64,000 nucleotides of DNA from Ruminococcus sp. (GTDB lineage: Bacteria; Bacillota; Clostridia; Oscillospirales; Ruminococcaceae): the NCBI GenBank assembly GCA_017475555.1, contig JAFVFL010000046.1:1-64000 (forward strand), read 5' to 3'. Below the pieces are notes generated by a model that worked only from the letters and a program-made list of their open reading frames with translations, did no database searches and was not told the origin of the DNA. A program made the position numbers and the translations under genes. Of this stretch, positions 1 to 8,106 are shown one piece after another (positions within the stretch are counted from its first letter, which is position 1; each line of letters opens with the position of its first letter).

Positions 1-62
1 GTTTCGACGACCTTGATTTTGAACTCCGGTGTATATCGCTTATTTGGTTTCCCTTTTGGCAT
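1..62 (-). CDS. IS3-family transposase OrfA, N-terminal fragment (runs off the window)
   Basis: Reading the minus strand from the ATG at 62 gives MPKGKPNKRYTPEFKIKVVE, the typical basic beginning of an IS3-family OrfA helix-turn-helix protein, which binds the element's terminal repeats. An AAAGGGGG Shine-Dalgarno lies just upstream. Only about 20 residues are inside the window, so whether the gene is intact cannot be judged. Confidence 0.65.
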   Translation of the reverse strand, partial: MPKGKPNKRYTPEFKIKVVE

Positions 63-141
63 AAAAATGCCCCCTTTCGTTAGACTTTGATTCGGTATAT
101 TTCTATTATACCACATTGTCTAACAAATGGGGAGCATTTCA
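1..141 (-). mobile_element. End of an IS3-family-like insertion sequence (partial)
   Basis: The minus strand reads inward from a TG dinucleotide at 141, followed by a G/C-rich terminal sequence (gctccccatttgttagac) that matches the style of IS3-family ends, and then a transposase OrfA start at 62. The rest of the element lies left of the window. An internal copy of the terminal motif at 69-85 is inverted relative to 118-135. The family call is from the OrfA N-terminus and the TG end; the IS cannot be named. Confidence 0.6.
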
Positions 142-209
142 AAATCGTGGGGCTTGGAATAAAACATACAAGATAGAAAGCAGGGGAAGTACCTGCTATG
201 GAGGTAACA

Positions 210-503
210 ATGACTGCAAATCGCAAGAACGAGCTTATCGCTCAGCTCGTAAATATCCTGAGCGAACTTATCGAAGCCAATGATTCCGAACAGGTGTCTG
301 AGGTCAAGTCCGATGCCGTGGAGATGCTGACCGTAAAGGAATGCACCGAAGCGGTCAAGGGGCTGTCCGAGCATACCGTCCGCAAGCTGATCGCACAGGG
401 AAAGCTCCCGTATTTGAGGACGGGTGACGGCGTTAAGGGCAAAATGCTTATCAACAAGGCTGACTTGCTCGCCTACTTCAACGGACAGACAGCGGACAGG
501 TAA
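210..503 (+). CDS. Excisionase-family DNA-binding protein (Xis-like)
   Basis: A 97-residue protein. The C-terminal half (from about residue 40, MLTVKECTEAVKGLSEHTV) matches the winged-helix layout of excisionase/MerR-like proteins: a helix-turn-helix followed by a wing and an [LI]..DLLAYF ending. The family bends attachment-site DNA and directs the integrase toward excision. The N-terminal 35 residues are acidic and probably helical. The start is placed at 210 rather than at the ATG at 198, because GGAGG at 200-204 would be the ribosome site for 210. It lies 265 bp upstream of the integrase, the usual xis-int order of Tn916-type elements. Confidence 0.75.
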   Translation: MTANRKNELIAQLVNILSELIEANDSEQVSEVKSDAVEMLTVKECTEAVKGLSEHTVRKLIAQGKLPYLRTGDGVKGKMLINKADLLAYFNGQTADR

Positions 504-517
504 TTCTGTATGTCGAG

Positions 518-537
518 AACGGCGATTTTACGCCGTT
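518..537 (+). terminator. Short GC hairpin after the excisionase gene
   Basis: AACGGCG / CGCCGTT with a 6-nt loop, 15 bp past the xis stop and followed by only a short T run (ttt). It is a weak candidate terminator. Confidence 0.4.
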
Positions 538-570
538 TGAGTGGCAACAGACACAAAATCCACAACCACC

Positions 571-635
571 AATGATATTTGGATTTAGCTATGGCGCATG
601 AAAAAATGCTCCATAGCAAATCCGAATATGTCATT
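571..635. repeat. Long imperfect inverted repeat between xis and int
   Basis: The arms 575-599 and 606-629 are complementary with only a few mismatches around a 6-nt loop, and pairing can extend outward to 571 and 635. There is no T tract after it, so it does not look like a terminator. It may be a recombination-protein binding region or a regulatory hairpin ahead of the integrase promoter. Confidence 0.6.
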
Positions 636-658
636 ATGTAAAAATATATAAAAAGATA

Positions 659-687
659 ATGACAAGCAAAGCGAATCATGGTATAAT
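659..687 (+). promoter_or_regulatory. Predicted sigma-A promoter of the integrase gene
   Basis: ATGACA at 659-664 and TATAAT at 682-687 are separated by 17 bp. The transcript would begin near 694 and include the small upstream reading frame at 725. Confidence 0.7.
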
Positions 688-724
688 TATAGTACGATAT
701 ATTCGCTGTCGGAACGGAGGTTAT

Positions 725-772
725 ATGTTTAAGACAGTGAGACCCGTGACCGTAAAGGCGGTGACGGTATGA
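725..772 (+). CDS. Possible 15-residue leader peptide coupled to the integrase
   Basis: ATG at 725 with a good Shine-Dalgarno (cggagg, 714-720) opens a frame that reads MFKTVRPVTVKAVTV and stops at TGA 770-772. The integrase ATG at 769 overlaps this stop as ATGA. The integrase itself has no strong ribosome site of its own, so translation may depend on termination of the short frame. No homologue is known to me; the coupling is inferred from the overlap. Confidence 0.45.
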   Translation: MFKTVRPVTVKAVTV

Positions 773-1962
773 ATATTCAGGAACGCAGAAACAAGGACGG
801 TAAGATCACTTCATATCGTATCAGAGTGTTTGATCATAGGGATTCGCAGACAGGTAAGCAGATTTTCAAAACTCTGTCTGTCAAATACAATCCCGAAAAG
901 AGCGAAGCGTGGAACAAGAAGAACGCTGAAAAACAGGGCATTATCTTTGAAAAGCAGATCGAGGAGCAGACTACTACCGATGCTCACATCACTTTCGATA
1001 ACTACTGCGAGTATGCAATCAGGATCAAGGAACAGGCAGGGCTTTCACCCTCGACCGTGTACACCTATAACGGCTATCGTAAGCGTGTTGCTCCATATAT
1101 CGGGCATATTCAGCTCAAAAAACTTACCCCTGCGGCGATTAACAAGGCGTATTCCGAAATGCTGAGTAACGGAGTATCTAAAGTGAGTGTTTATCAGTAT
1201 CACCTGTTCATTCACTCTATGCTTGCAATGGCTTTCAAGGAAAACATTATCCCTCGCAATTATGCAAGTGCAGCCACTCCGCCGAAGAAGGAGCAGAAAG
1301 ATGTGAATGCACTCTCTGAGGATGAGATCAACGCATTTTTCAACGCTTTGTATGCTGATAAAAAACACTATATGTATCAGGTGTTGTTCAGCGTTATGCT
1401 TGCAACAGGCTGCCGTATCGGTGAAATTTGTGCCTTGACTTGGGATAACATCGACTTTGAGAACAGCCGCATTCACATATGTAAGCACTTCATCATTGAC
1501 AAGTCGGGTTCTCATATTCAGGATGGTTGTAAGACCAATGCAGGAAACCGACAGCTTACAATGGACAGTGGTATCATGGATATGCTGAAAGAGTATCAGA
1601 AGTTTTATCACAAGACAGCAGAGAGTTACGGCAGTAAATGGCACAATGAGGATAATGCTGTTTTCTTTTCTCAGAAGAAATACGGCACATTTTTAAATCC
1701 TGCAACGGCAAGAAGCTGGCTGGACAGCTTCACCAAGAAGAATGGTCTGCCGAAGATTCACCCTCATATGTTCAGGCACACGGCTGTGAGCTTGCAGTTA
1801 CAGGCGGGTATCAGCATTACCGATGCCGCCAAGCGAGCAGGACACGCTCGTCCCGATGTGACATTGCGTATCTATTCCCACACGCTGAAAAAGAATGATC
1901 TGCATTGCTGTGAAGCAGTTACAAAGGCAATGCCCAAAATGCCTAAGCGTGATACGATATGA
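769..1962 (+). CDS. int: Tyrosine recombinase / integrase (Tn916-type)
   Basis: A 397-residue site-specific recombinase that would integrate and excise the element to its left. It has an N-terminal AP2-like arm-binding domain (about residues 1-60), a SAM-like core-binding domain (about 75-170) and a C-terminal catalytic domain (about 185-390). Visible catalytic residues are Arg216 in ATGCRIGE, His333 and Arg336 in HPHMFRH, His in GHARPD and the nucleophile Tyr369 in RIYSH, so it looks active. It follows the excisionase and lies next to chromosomal gltX, which marks the element's right end. It overlaps the short frame at 725-772 by ATGA. Confidence 0.9.
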   Translation: MNIQERRNKDGKITSYRIRVFDHRDSQTGKQIFKTLSVKYNPEKSEAWNKKNAEKQGIIFEKQIEEQTTTDAHITFDNYCEYAIRIKEQAGLSPSTVYTYNGYRKRVAPYIGHIQLKKLTPAAINKAYSEMLSNGVSKVSVYQYHLFIHSMLAMAFKENIIPRNYASAATPPKKEQKDVNALSEDEINAFFNALYADKKHYMYQVLFSVMLATGCRIGEICALTWDNIDFENSRIHICKHFIIDKSGSHIQDGCKTNAGNRQLTMDSGIMDMLKEYQKFYHKTAESYGSKWHNEDNAVFFSQKKYGTFLNPATARSWLDSFTKKNGLPKIHPHMFRHTAVSLQLQAGISITDAAKRAGHARPDVTLRIYSHTLKKNDLHCCEAVTKAMPKMPKRDTI

Positions 1963-1975
1963 TATGAAAACGCAT

Positions 1976-2007
1976 GATACAATATCGCTATCCTGCGGTA
2001 TTGTATC
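1976..2007 (+). repeat. Inverted repeat downstream of the integrase
   Basis: gatacaatatcgc and gcggtattgtatc pair as a 13-bp stem with one wobble around a 6-nt loop. No T tract follows. Just after it, TTGACC occurs twice (2020-2035), a direct repeat of the sort used as integrase arm sites. Either an inefficient terminator or part of the attachment region. Confidence 0.45.
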
Positions 2008-2188
2008 TTAGCGTGAAAGTTGACCTATTGTTGACCAAAACACTGTGCTGACCGTTAAATTTGCTCAAAAACAGCGTATTTTCGATATTAGGGTTGAAAT
2101 CTTAACGGAAATATGTTATAAGCGGCGAGCCGCCGCCCCCAGCTTCACGGCGTATTTTTTTCTTTGCGGAAAAATTTTCCTGCGTCTG
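2008..2188. other. Gene-free junction between integrative element and chromosome
   Basis: No gene is seen between the integrase hairpin and the gltX promoter. The repeated TTGACC at 2020-2035 belongs to the element side. The element's end must fall between here and gltX, but the att core cannot be set without the other end, which is outside the window. No tRNA gene is present. Confidence 0.4.
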
Positions 2189-2217
2189 TTGATTTATTCG
2201 TGATAATATGTTATAAT
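2189..2217 (+). promoter_or_regulatory. Predicted gltX promoter
   Basis: TTGATT (2189-2194) and TATAAT (2212-2217) with 17-bp spacing, about 40 bp before the gltX start. Confidence 0.7.
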
Positions 2218-2255
2218 CATGTTGTACTGAAATAACCAGTGAAAGGAAAATCATA

Positions 2256-3713
2256 ATGTCAGACAATATCATAACTACCCGTTTTGCACCATCTCCGACC
2301 GGTTTCATGCACATTGGAAACCTCCGCACTGCACTTTACTCGTATCTTCTCTCAAAATCACAGGGCGGGAAATTTATCCTGCGTATAGAGGATACCGACC
2401 AGGAGCGGCTCGTTGAGGGTGCTGAGGACGTAATAATCAAAACTCTTGAAATGACCGGTCTTGACTACGATGAAGGCCCGGGAATCGGCGGAGAGCATGG
2501 TCCCTATATCCAGAGCGAGCGGAAGGATATCTATAAAAAATATGCTGAGGAGCTTATAGACAAGGGCTTTGCATACAGGTGCTTCTGCTCGGCTGAAAGA
2601 CTGAAGTCACTTCACGATGATGCAGGTATCGGCGGCTATGACAGGCACTGCCGGGAGCTTTCACGAGAAGAGACAGAACAGAAGCTTGCACAGGGAGTAC
2701 CTTATGTTATCAGACAGAAAATGCCGCTTGAGGGCAGCACCTCGTTTACAGATGAGGTATATGGCTATGTTGAGGTTGAAAACAGCGAGCTTCAGGATCA
2801 GATACTCATGAAGGCTGACGGCTTTCCGACGTACAATTTCTGTCATGTGGTGGACGATCATCTTATGGGAGTGACCCACGTTGTAAGGGGCAATGAATAT
2901 ATCATATCCACTCCGAAATACGTGCTCCTTTACAGGGCTTTCGGCTGGGAGCTGCCGAAATACGTTCATCTTCCGCTTCTCATGGGCAGAGACGAGGAGG
3001 AAAAGGTATCGAAGCTTTCAAAGCGTCATGGTGCGGTAAGCTTTCAGGATCTGGTGGAGCAGGGATATCTTCCGGAAGCGATAGTAAATTACATAGCACT
3101 TCTTGGGTGGTGTCCGAAGGATTCAAATCAGGAGATGTTCACACTTGATGAGCTGAAGCAGAGCTTTTCAATGGAGGGACTGAGCAAGTCTCCGGCTGTA
3201 TTTGATTATGAAAAACTACGGTGGTTCAATTCTGAGTACATAAAGAAGCTGCCGGACGATGAGTATAACGAGAAGGCACTCCCGATACTCAGAGATGTGT
3301 GTCCGGAGTATATTGACACAGAGAAGCTTGCGGCACTTCTGCACAGCCGTATCTCCGCTTTCAGCGATATCCCGGATTCTGTAGCATTTGTTACCTCAAG
3401 AGCAGATATGGAGCTGTCGCTCTATGCCAATAAAAAGAACAAGACAACGCCGGAAAGCTGCCTTGAAACTCTGGAGGATGTGCTTCCGCTTCTTGAAAAT
3501 ACCGTGTCATGGGATAATGACACCCTTTTTGTGGTTCTGAAGGAATATGCTGCCTCAAAGGAAAAGAAGGCTGGTGCAGTTATGTGGGCGGTAAGGATAG
3601 CGGCTGCACGTCAGGCTGTGACACCCGGCGGAGCAACAGAGCTTATGGAGGTCTTCGGCAGGGAGGAGACGCTGAGCCGCATACGTCAGGCTATAGACGA
3701 GCTAAGAGCGTGA
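2256..3713 (+). CDS. gltX: Glutamyl-tRNA synthetase
   Basis: A 485-residue class I aminoacyl-tRNA synthetase that attaches glutamate to tRNA(Glu) (and, in bacteria that use GatCAB, also to tRNA(Gln)). The HIGH-type motif is seen near residue 10-20 (PSPTGFMHIGN) and the KMSKS-type motif as KLSKRHG near residue 250. Length is normal. The start has AAAGGAAA 8 nt upstream and its own promoter. It is the first chromosomal gene after the integrative element. Confidence 0.95.
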   Translation: MSDNIITTRFAPSPTGFMHIGNLRTALYSYLLSKSQGGKFILRIEDTDQERLVEGAEDVIIKTLEMTGLDYDEGPGIGGEHGPYIQSERKDIYKKYAEELIDKGFAYRCFCSAERLKSLHDDAGIGGYDRHCRELSREETEQKLAQGVPYVIRQKMPLEGSTSFTDEVYGYVEVENSELQDQILMKADGFPTYNFCHVVDDHLMGVTHVVRGNEYIISTPKYVLLYRAFGWELPKYVHLPLLMGRDEEEKVSKLSKRHGAVSFQDLVEQGYLPEAIVNYIALLGWCPKDSNQEMFTLDELKQSFSMEGLSKSPAVFDYEKLRWFNSEYIKKLPDDEYNEKALPILRDVCPEYIDTEKLAALLHSRISAFSDIPDSVAFVTSRADMELSLYANKKNKTTPESCLETLEDVLPLLENTVSWDNDTLFVVLKEYAASKEKKAGAVMWAVRIAAARQAVTPGGATELMEVFGREETLSRIRQAIDELRA

Positions 3714-3850
3714 GAGACTGCTTAGTGTCTTTTAGCAGCCGCCTTTTCAGCATATTTCAGTCCTGATTTAGTCCGCACTCCTTGAAATACATACTTTGCA
3801 TTTTGTTCTGACAGCAGCTCCTGCTTCATATTATTTCGTGAGGTGATAAT

Positions 3851-5032
3851 ATGGGCAGTATCAGAATATTGTCAGTAATTGCTGCGGTCATTATGCTTTT
3901 TTCAGTTCCTCTGCATTCGCTTGCAGATAGTTTTACAGAGAATGCCGTTCAGGCGGACGTATCTGCTGATAATACGTCCGGAACGCCTGAAATGTCGTAT
4001 GTTCTTATGGAATCAAGGACTAAAATGGTTCTGGATTCATCATCACCGGACAGTGTCATCAACGCCGGATACCTTAGCAAGCTTATGACACTGCTGCTTA
4101 TTGCAGAGGATATAGAGACCGGCAAATTCCGGCTTGAAACAGAGCTGACGGCTTCTCAGACAGTGTATGGTATGAAGGGCTCAGTTGTCTGGCTTGAGCC
4201 CGGAGACAAAATGACAGTTGACGAGCTGCTTAAGTCGCTCATCATCGGCAATGCAAATGATGCAGCTGCGGTACTTGCGGAGGCGTCCGAACACTCGACA
4301 GAGGCATTCGTGAGCCGTATGAACAGCGAAGCGTTTGACCTGGGACTGCGTAATACAGCTTTTTATTCCCCGTATGGCTTCTATGATGAAAGAGAGCATA
4401 CAACGGCATACGAGCTTGCACTTATATGTGCGGAGCTTTCAAAATACGACACACTTACTCCGTACTTCCAGACATGGCGTGATTTTGTGAAGGAAGGGAA
4501 GACTGAGCTTGTAAATGAAAACACTCTTTCACGTACATATGAACGGCATATCGGATTCAAGGAAAGCCATTCCGAACATTCCGGATATTGTATTGCAGAG
4601 GCAGGAAGAGACGAAAACGGTACTGTATTCATAGCGGTAGTCCTCGGTGCAGAGGACAGCGATTCGGCTGAAAGCACCGCAAGAAAGCTTATCCGCAGCG
4701 GATTTACTGATTACAAAGTTATCGAAGCAGCGTTCCCGGAGGAGTTCCTTATACCGCTCAAGGTGCTTGGCGGCGAGGAAAGTGCGGTAATGCTTTCTCT
4801 TAGAGGCGGAAGACTTGCCGCAGTACCTAAGAGTAATGGTGAGCTGACAACGATAACAGTTCTTCCGGAATACATAAATGCACCGGTAGCTGCCGGACAG
4901 GTAGTCGGTGAGACTGCGTTTTACAGCGGTAAGACCCTTGCAGCCGAGGTCGAGATAGTGACGAGGGACAGTATAAATGCACTTACTTATTTGTATACGC
5001 TTAAAGATATGTTGGCAGGTATGCTGAAATAG
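3851..5032 (+). CDS. S11-type D,D-carboxypeptidase homologue, probably catalytically inactive
   Basis: A 393-residue secreted protein with a signal peptide (residues 1-26) and the fold signature of DacF/PBP5-like peptidases, which trim the terminal D-Ala from peptidoglycan stems. The family's three active-site motifs are altered: the SxxK Ser is Tyr74 in GYLSKLMT, the SxN Ser is Asn134 in GNANDAA, and KTG is Lys237-Glu-Ser. The surrounding sequence (LSKLMT, NDAAAVLAE, SGYC, FIAVVLGA) aligns well, so the family call is firm. A C-terminal beta domain follows (from about 300). Activity is unlikely; a binding or regulatory role is inference. GAGGTGATAAT precedes the start. Confidence 0.85.
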   Translation: MGSIRILSVIAAVIMLFSVPLHSLADSFTENAVQADVSADNTSGTPEMSYVLMESRTKMVLDSSSPDSVINAGYLSKLMTLLLIAEDIETGKFRLETELTASQTVYGMKGSVVWLEPGDKMTVDELLKSLIIGNANDAAAVLAEASEHSTEAFVSRMNSEAFDLGLRNTAFYSPYGFYDEREHTTAYELALICAELSKYDTLTPYFQTWRDFVKEGKTELVNENTLSRTYERHIGFKESHSEHSGYCIAEAGRDENGTVFIAVVLGAEDSDSAESTARKLIRSGFTDYKVIEAAFPEEFLIPLKVLGGEESAVMLSLRGGRLAAVPKSNGELTTITVLPEYINAPVAAGQVVGETAFYSGKTLAAEVEIVTRDSINALTYLYTLKDMLAGMLK

Positions 5033-5098
5033 GCTTGTTGAAATTTGTTGAAAATTGACAAATATATCAAGTGTTCGGAATTTGTTTACAAAAGACAC

Positions 5099-5127
5099 TT
5101 GAAATAAAGGCGGAAATATAGTATTAT
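5099..5127 (+). promoter_or_regulatory. Predicted pgi promoter
   Basis: TTGAAA (5099-5104) and TATTAT (5122-5127), 17 bp apart. The following leader (about 80 nt) contains the palindrome gatatccggatatc at 5173-5186. Confidence 0.6.
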
Positions 5128-5216
5128 AAAATAGATAATTTATGATGTGTCGGGAATTACGGAGCCGGCTGCCGATATCCGGATATCCCGTGCGTATCTA
5201 TGGAGGTAATAATAAA

Positions 5217-6551
5217 ATGTCATTGAAGCTCAACACAAAATATCTTAATGATTTCGTCAATGCTGACGAGCTTGCAGGAATAAAAGCTCAGGTGGAGACA
5301 GCTGCTGATATGCTCCACAGCAAGACCGGTCTCGGAAACGATTTCCTCGGCTGGGTGGATCTCCCGGTCGATTACGACAAGGATGAGTTTGCACGTATCA
5401 AGGCTGCGGCTGAAAGGATAAAGAAAAATTCGGATATACTCATCGTTATCGGTATCGGAGGCTCGTATCTCGGTGCAAGAGCTGCGATAGAGCTGCTCAG
5501 ATCACCTCTGTACAATAATCAGAAGAAGGATACACCTGATATCTATTACGTTGGCAACAGCATTAATCCGACGTATCTCAATGAGGTGATCGCTCTCTGT
5601 GAGGGCAAGGATTTCTCTGTAAATGTAATATCCAAGTCCGGTACTACAACAGAGCCTGCACTCGCTTTCAGGATATTCAAGAAGCTCGTTGAGGATAAGT
5701 ACGGCAAGGAAGAGGCTAAGAACCGCATTTTTGCTACGACTGACAAGGCAAGAGGAACTCTCAAGAGCCTTTCAGATACCGAGGGCTACGAGACATTTGT
5801 CATTCCGGACGATGTAGGCGGACGTTTCTCAGTTCTCACAGCAGTAGGACTTCTTCCGATAGCTGTAGCAGGCTGTGACATTGACGCTCTTATGGAGGGT
5901 GCTGCTCAGGCCCGTGCTGATTTTATGGCTGATTTCGATAACAATGACTGCTATAAGTACGCCGCACTGAGAAATATCCTTTACAGGAAGGGTAAGTCCG
6001 TCGAGATGCTCGTTTCCTATGATCCGAGCTTCGTGGTGATGTCTGAATGGTACAAGCAGCTCTTCGGCGAGAGCGAGGGTAAGGATAACAAGGGCATTTT
6101 CCCGGCTTCTGTTACATTCTCTACCGATCTTCACTCAATGGGTCAGTACATACAGGACGGAGCAAGGATAATGTTCGAGACTGTCGTTGACATCAAGACT
6201 CCAAAGACAGATCTGTTCCTTGAGGCGGACGCTGAGAACCTTGACGGACTCAATTTCCTTACAAACCAGAATATGTCGATCGTAAACAGAAAGGCATTCG
6301 AGGGTACTGTGCTTGCACATACTGAGGGCGGAGTTCCGAATATTATTCTTGAGCTTGAGGACACAACTGAGAAGAGCGTGGGCTACATGATCTACTTCTT
6401 TGAAAAGGCTTGTGCTGTTTCTGGATATGTTCTCGGAGTAAATCCGTTCAATCAGCCGGGTGTTGAGAGCTACAAGTCGAATATGTTCGCACTGCTCGGA
6501 AAGCCCGGATATGAGGGTGCCAAGGCTGCTCTTGAGGCTAAGCTGGGCTGA
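5217..6551 (+). CDS. pgi: Glucose-6-phosphate isomerase
   Basis: A 444-residue cytoplasmic enzyme interconverting glucose-6-phosphate and fructose-6-phosphate in glycolysis. Characteristic pieces are visible: [13 protein letters not shown] (sugar phosphate binding), [13 protein letters not shown] (family signature) and [13 protein letters not shown] near the C-terminus with the conserved Lys. The start at 5217 is preferred over the in-frame ATG at 5142 because TGGAGGT lies just upstream and the protein then has the length of the Bacillus-type enzyme. Codon use is strongly biased, as expected for a highly expressed glycolytic gene. Confidence 0.95.
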   Translation: MSLKLNTKYLNDFVNADELAGIKAQVETAADMLHSKTGLGNDFLGWVDLPVDYDKDEFARIKAAAERIKKNSDILIVIGIGGSYLGARAAIELLRSPLYNNQKKDTPDIYYVGNSINPTYLNEVIALCEGKDFSVNVISKSGTTTEPALAFRIFKKLVEDKYGKEEAKNRIFATTDKARGTLKSLSDTEGYETFVIPDDVGGRFSVLTAVGLLPIAVAGCDIDALMEGAAQARADFMADFDNNDCYKYAALRNILYRKGKSVEMLVSYDPSFVVMSEWYKQLFGESEGKDNKGIFPASVTFSTDLHSMGQYIQDGARIMFETVVDIKTPKTDLFLEADAENLDGLNFLTNQNMSIVNRKAFEGTVLAHTEGGVPNIILELEDTTEKSVGYMIYFFEKACAVSGYVLGVNPFNQPGVESYKSNMFALLGKPGYEGAKAALEAKLG

Positions 6552-6647
6552 TCTCCTGCCTGCGGCAGGATCAAATCAATAATTCCGCTGTCTGAGTATG
6601 TACAGCTGGAAATAACCGCACAAAGCGGAAATGGAAGGAGAAAAATC

Positions 6648-7058
6648 ATGATAAAGCTTATTACAGGCAAGAAGGGTACAGGAAAGACCAAGATACTCAT
6701 CGACCTTATCAACACCGCAGTCAAGGACGCAACCGGAGATCTTGTGTGCATTGAGAAGGGTGTCAACATCAGACGTTCTATCAGCTTCAAGGTTAGATGG
6801 TGCGACGTTGAGGAGTTCGCTATCGAGGGCTACGACGCATTCTATGGCTATGTAGCAGGAATGATCGCAGGCAATTACGATATCAAGGAGATATTCATTG
6901 ACGGTATCTTCAAGATAGGCGGAAGAGATTATGAGGCGTTCGGTGAGCTTCTCAAGAAGCTTGACGAGCTTACAACAAAGAATGACATCACAGTTGTATT
7001 CACAGTTTCTGCTGATGATACTGAGCTTCCGGCGAGTGTAACTGACTATATTAAGTAA
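6648..7058 (+). CDS. Small P-loop protein of unknown function
   Basis: A 136-residue protein with a Walker A motif at the N-terminus (ITGKKGTGKTKIL, residues 4-16) and a likely Walker B strand near residue 82 (IKEIFIDGIFKI). There are no membrane segments. It is close in size to a minimal ATP/GTP-binding core, with no added domain. It follows pgi at about 96 bp with a strong AAGGAG site; no promoter is obvious between them, so it may be cotranscribed with pgi. I do not recognise a named family. Confidence 0.75.
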   Translation: MIKLITGKKGTGKTKILIDLINTAVKDATGDLVCIEKGVNIRRSISFKVRWCDVEEFAIEGYDAFYGYVAGMIAGNYDIKEIFIDGIFKIGGRDYEAFGELLKKLDELTTKNDITVVFTVSADDTELPASVTDYIK

Positions 7059-7086
7059 AAAAATCAGAAAAATTCGTCTCAGGCTA

Positions 7087-7115
7087 TTGACATATGATGT
7101 TAATTGGTGTATAAT
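7087..7115 (+). promoter_or_regulatory. Predicted promoter of the yceD-rpmF operon
   Basis: TTGACA (7087-7092) and TATAAT (7110-7115), 17-bp spacing: a consensus promoter. The leader (about 120 nt) can form a hairpin closed by GTCTG/CAGAC with an inner CAGCA-gtta-TGCTG stem (about 7149-7185). Confidence 0.8.
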
Positions 7116-7244
7116 ATATCTTATGGTGCTTTGCCGGGCAATATTGCAGTCTGCCGCCTCTCAGCAGTTATGCTGCTGCGTCAGACCTGTACAGATCATT
7201 GCAGATCAGCGAAATTATAATTTTATTCGGAGAGTCGTAGCAGT

Positions 7245-7730
7245 ATGAAGATCGAACTCAAGCAGCTTTTCAGTATTGTCGGAGAATCGAGAGATATTTC
7301 CTACAGCATTGAGACAGACGAGCTTTCAGGCGGGGACACAAGGGCAGGTATAACAGACCGGACATTCGCTTCACCGGTGTGTGTGAAGGGAAGGCTCTAT
7401 AATCGTGCGGGTGTTGTGTTTCTTGAATACAGCGTTGATTTCAGTCTGGATATCGTCTGCGACAGATGTCTGAAGCAGCTGAGAAGAGCTTATCATTATG
7501 ATTTCAGACACATTGTCGTTCCTGAGCTCAGCAGTGAGACAGGAGACAATGATGATTATATTGCTGCAAATGGTGAGAGCATTGACATGAATGACATCGC
7601 AGTGACCGATCTGCTTCTCCAGCTGCCCACTAAGGTGCTGTGCAGAGAGGACTGCAAAGGGCTTTGTATGGTTTGCGGAGCCGACCTCAATGAGGGAGGC
7701 TGCGAGCATACCACTGCTTCGGCAGAATAG
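7245..7730 (+). CDS. YceD/DUF177 family protein
   Basis: A 161-residue member of the DUF177 family, linked in other bacteria to 23S rRNA accumulation and always found next to rpmF. The typical cysteines are present: CDRCL near residue 75 and, near the C-terminus, CREDCKGLCMVCG, a likely zinc-binding cluster. The start has GGAG 11 nt upstream. It is followed 59 bp later by rpmF in the classic operon order. Confidence 0.85.
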   Translation: MKIELKQLFSIVGESRDISYSIETDELSGGDTRAGITDRTFASPVCVKGRLYNRAGVVFLEYSVDFSLDIVCDRCLKQLRRAYHYDFRHIVVPELSSETGDNDDYIAANGESIDMNDIAVTDLLLQLPTKVLCREDCKGLCMVCGADLNEGGCEHTTASAE

Positions 7731-7789
7731 CCGTTATAGGGCTGCGGTCACATGAATAACGAGCTTTGAGCTTATAAGGAGGTGCCAGA

Positions 7790-7975
7790 ATGGCTGTACC
7801 GAAGAGAAAAACTTCCAAGGCAAGACGTGACAAGAGACGTTCTGCTGTATGGAAGCTCGATGCACCTGCACTTTCAAAGTGCGATAACTGCGGTGCTTAT
7901 AAGGCTCCGCACAGAGTCTGCAAGAATTGCGGATTCTACAAGGGCGCAGAGGTTCTGAAGATTGACGCTGAGTGA
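7790..7975 (+). CDS. rpmF: 50S ribosomal protein L32
   Basis: A 61-residue basic protein of the large ribosomal subunit. It begins [17 protein letters not shown] and carries the four-Cys zinc ribbon (CDNCG near residue 31 and CKNCG near 44). An ideal AAGGAGGTG ribosome site precedes the start. It forms an operon with yceD. Confidence 0.97.
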   Translation: MAVPKRKTSKARRDKRRSAVWKLDAPALSKCDNCGAYKAPHRVCKNCGFYKGAEVLKIDAE

Positions 7976-8007
7976 TTCAGTTGATCATTGGACCGAATAC
8001 AAGAGGG

Positions 8008-8045
8008 GGAGAGGAGGCATTGTCCTTCTCTCCTTTCTGATTTCA
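8008..8045 (+). terminator. Candidate terminator after rpmF
   Basis: A G/A-rich arm (ggagaggagg) pairs with cct tctctcc across a short loop, followed by a moderately T-rich stretch. The stem is imperfect, so strength is uncertain. Confidence 0.45.
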
Positions 8046-8106
8046 TGATCAGAAGGGATCGTGAGGAAAACGACGAGAATACCGGATATCTACAGGAGCA
8101 GCCGTT

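Noticed and set aside
2120-2140. GC hairpin before gltX as terminator
   Set aside because: The loop would be only two bases and there is no T run at the right place.
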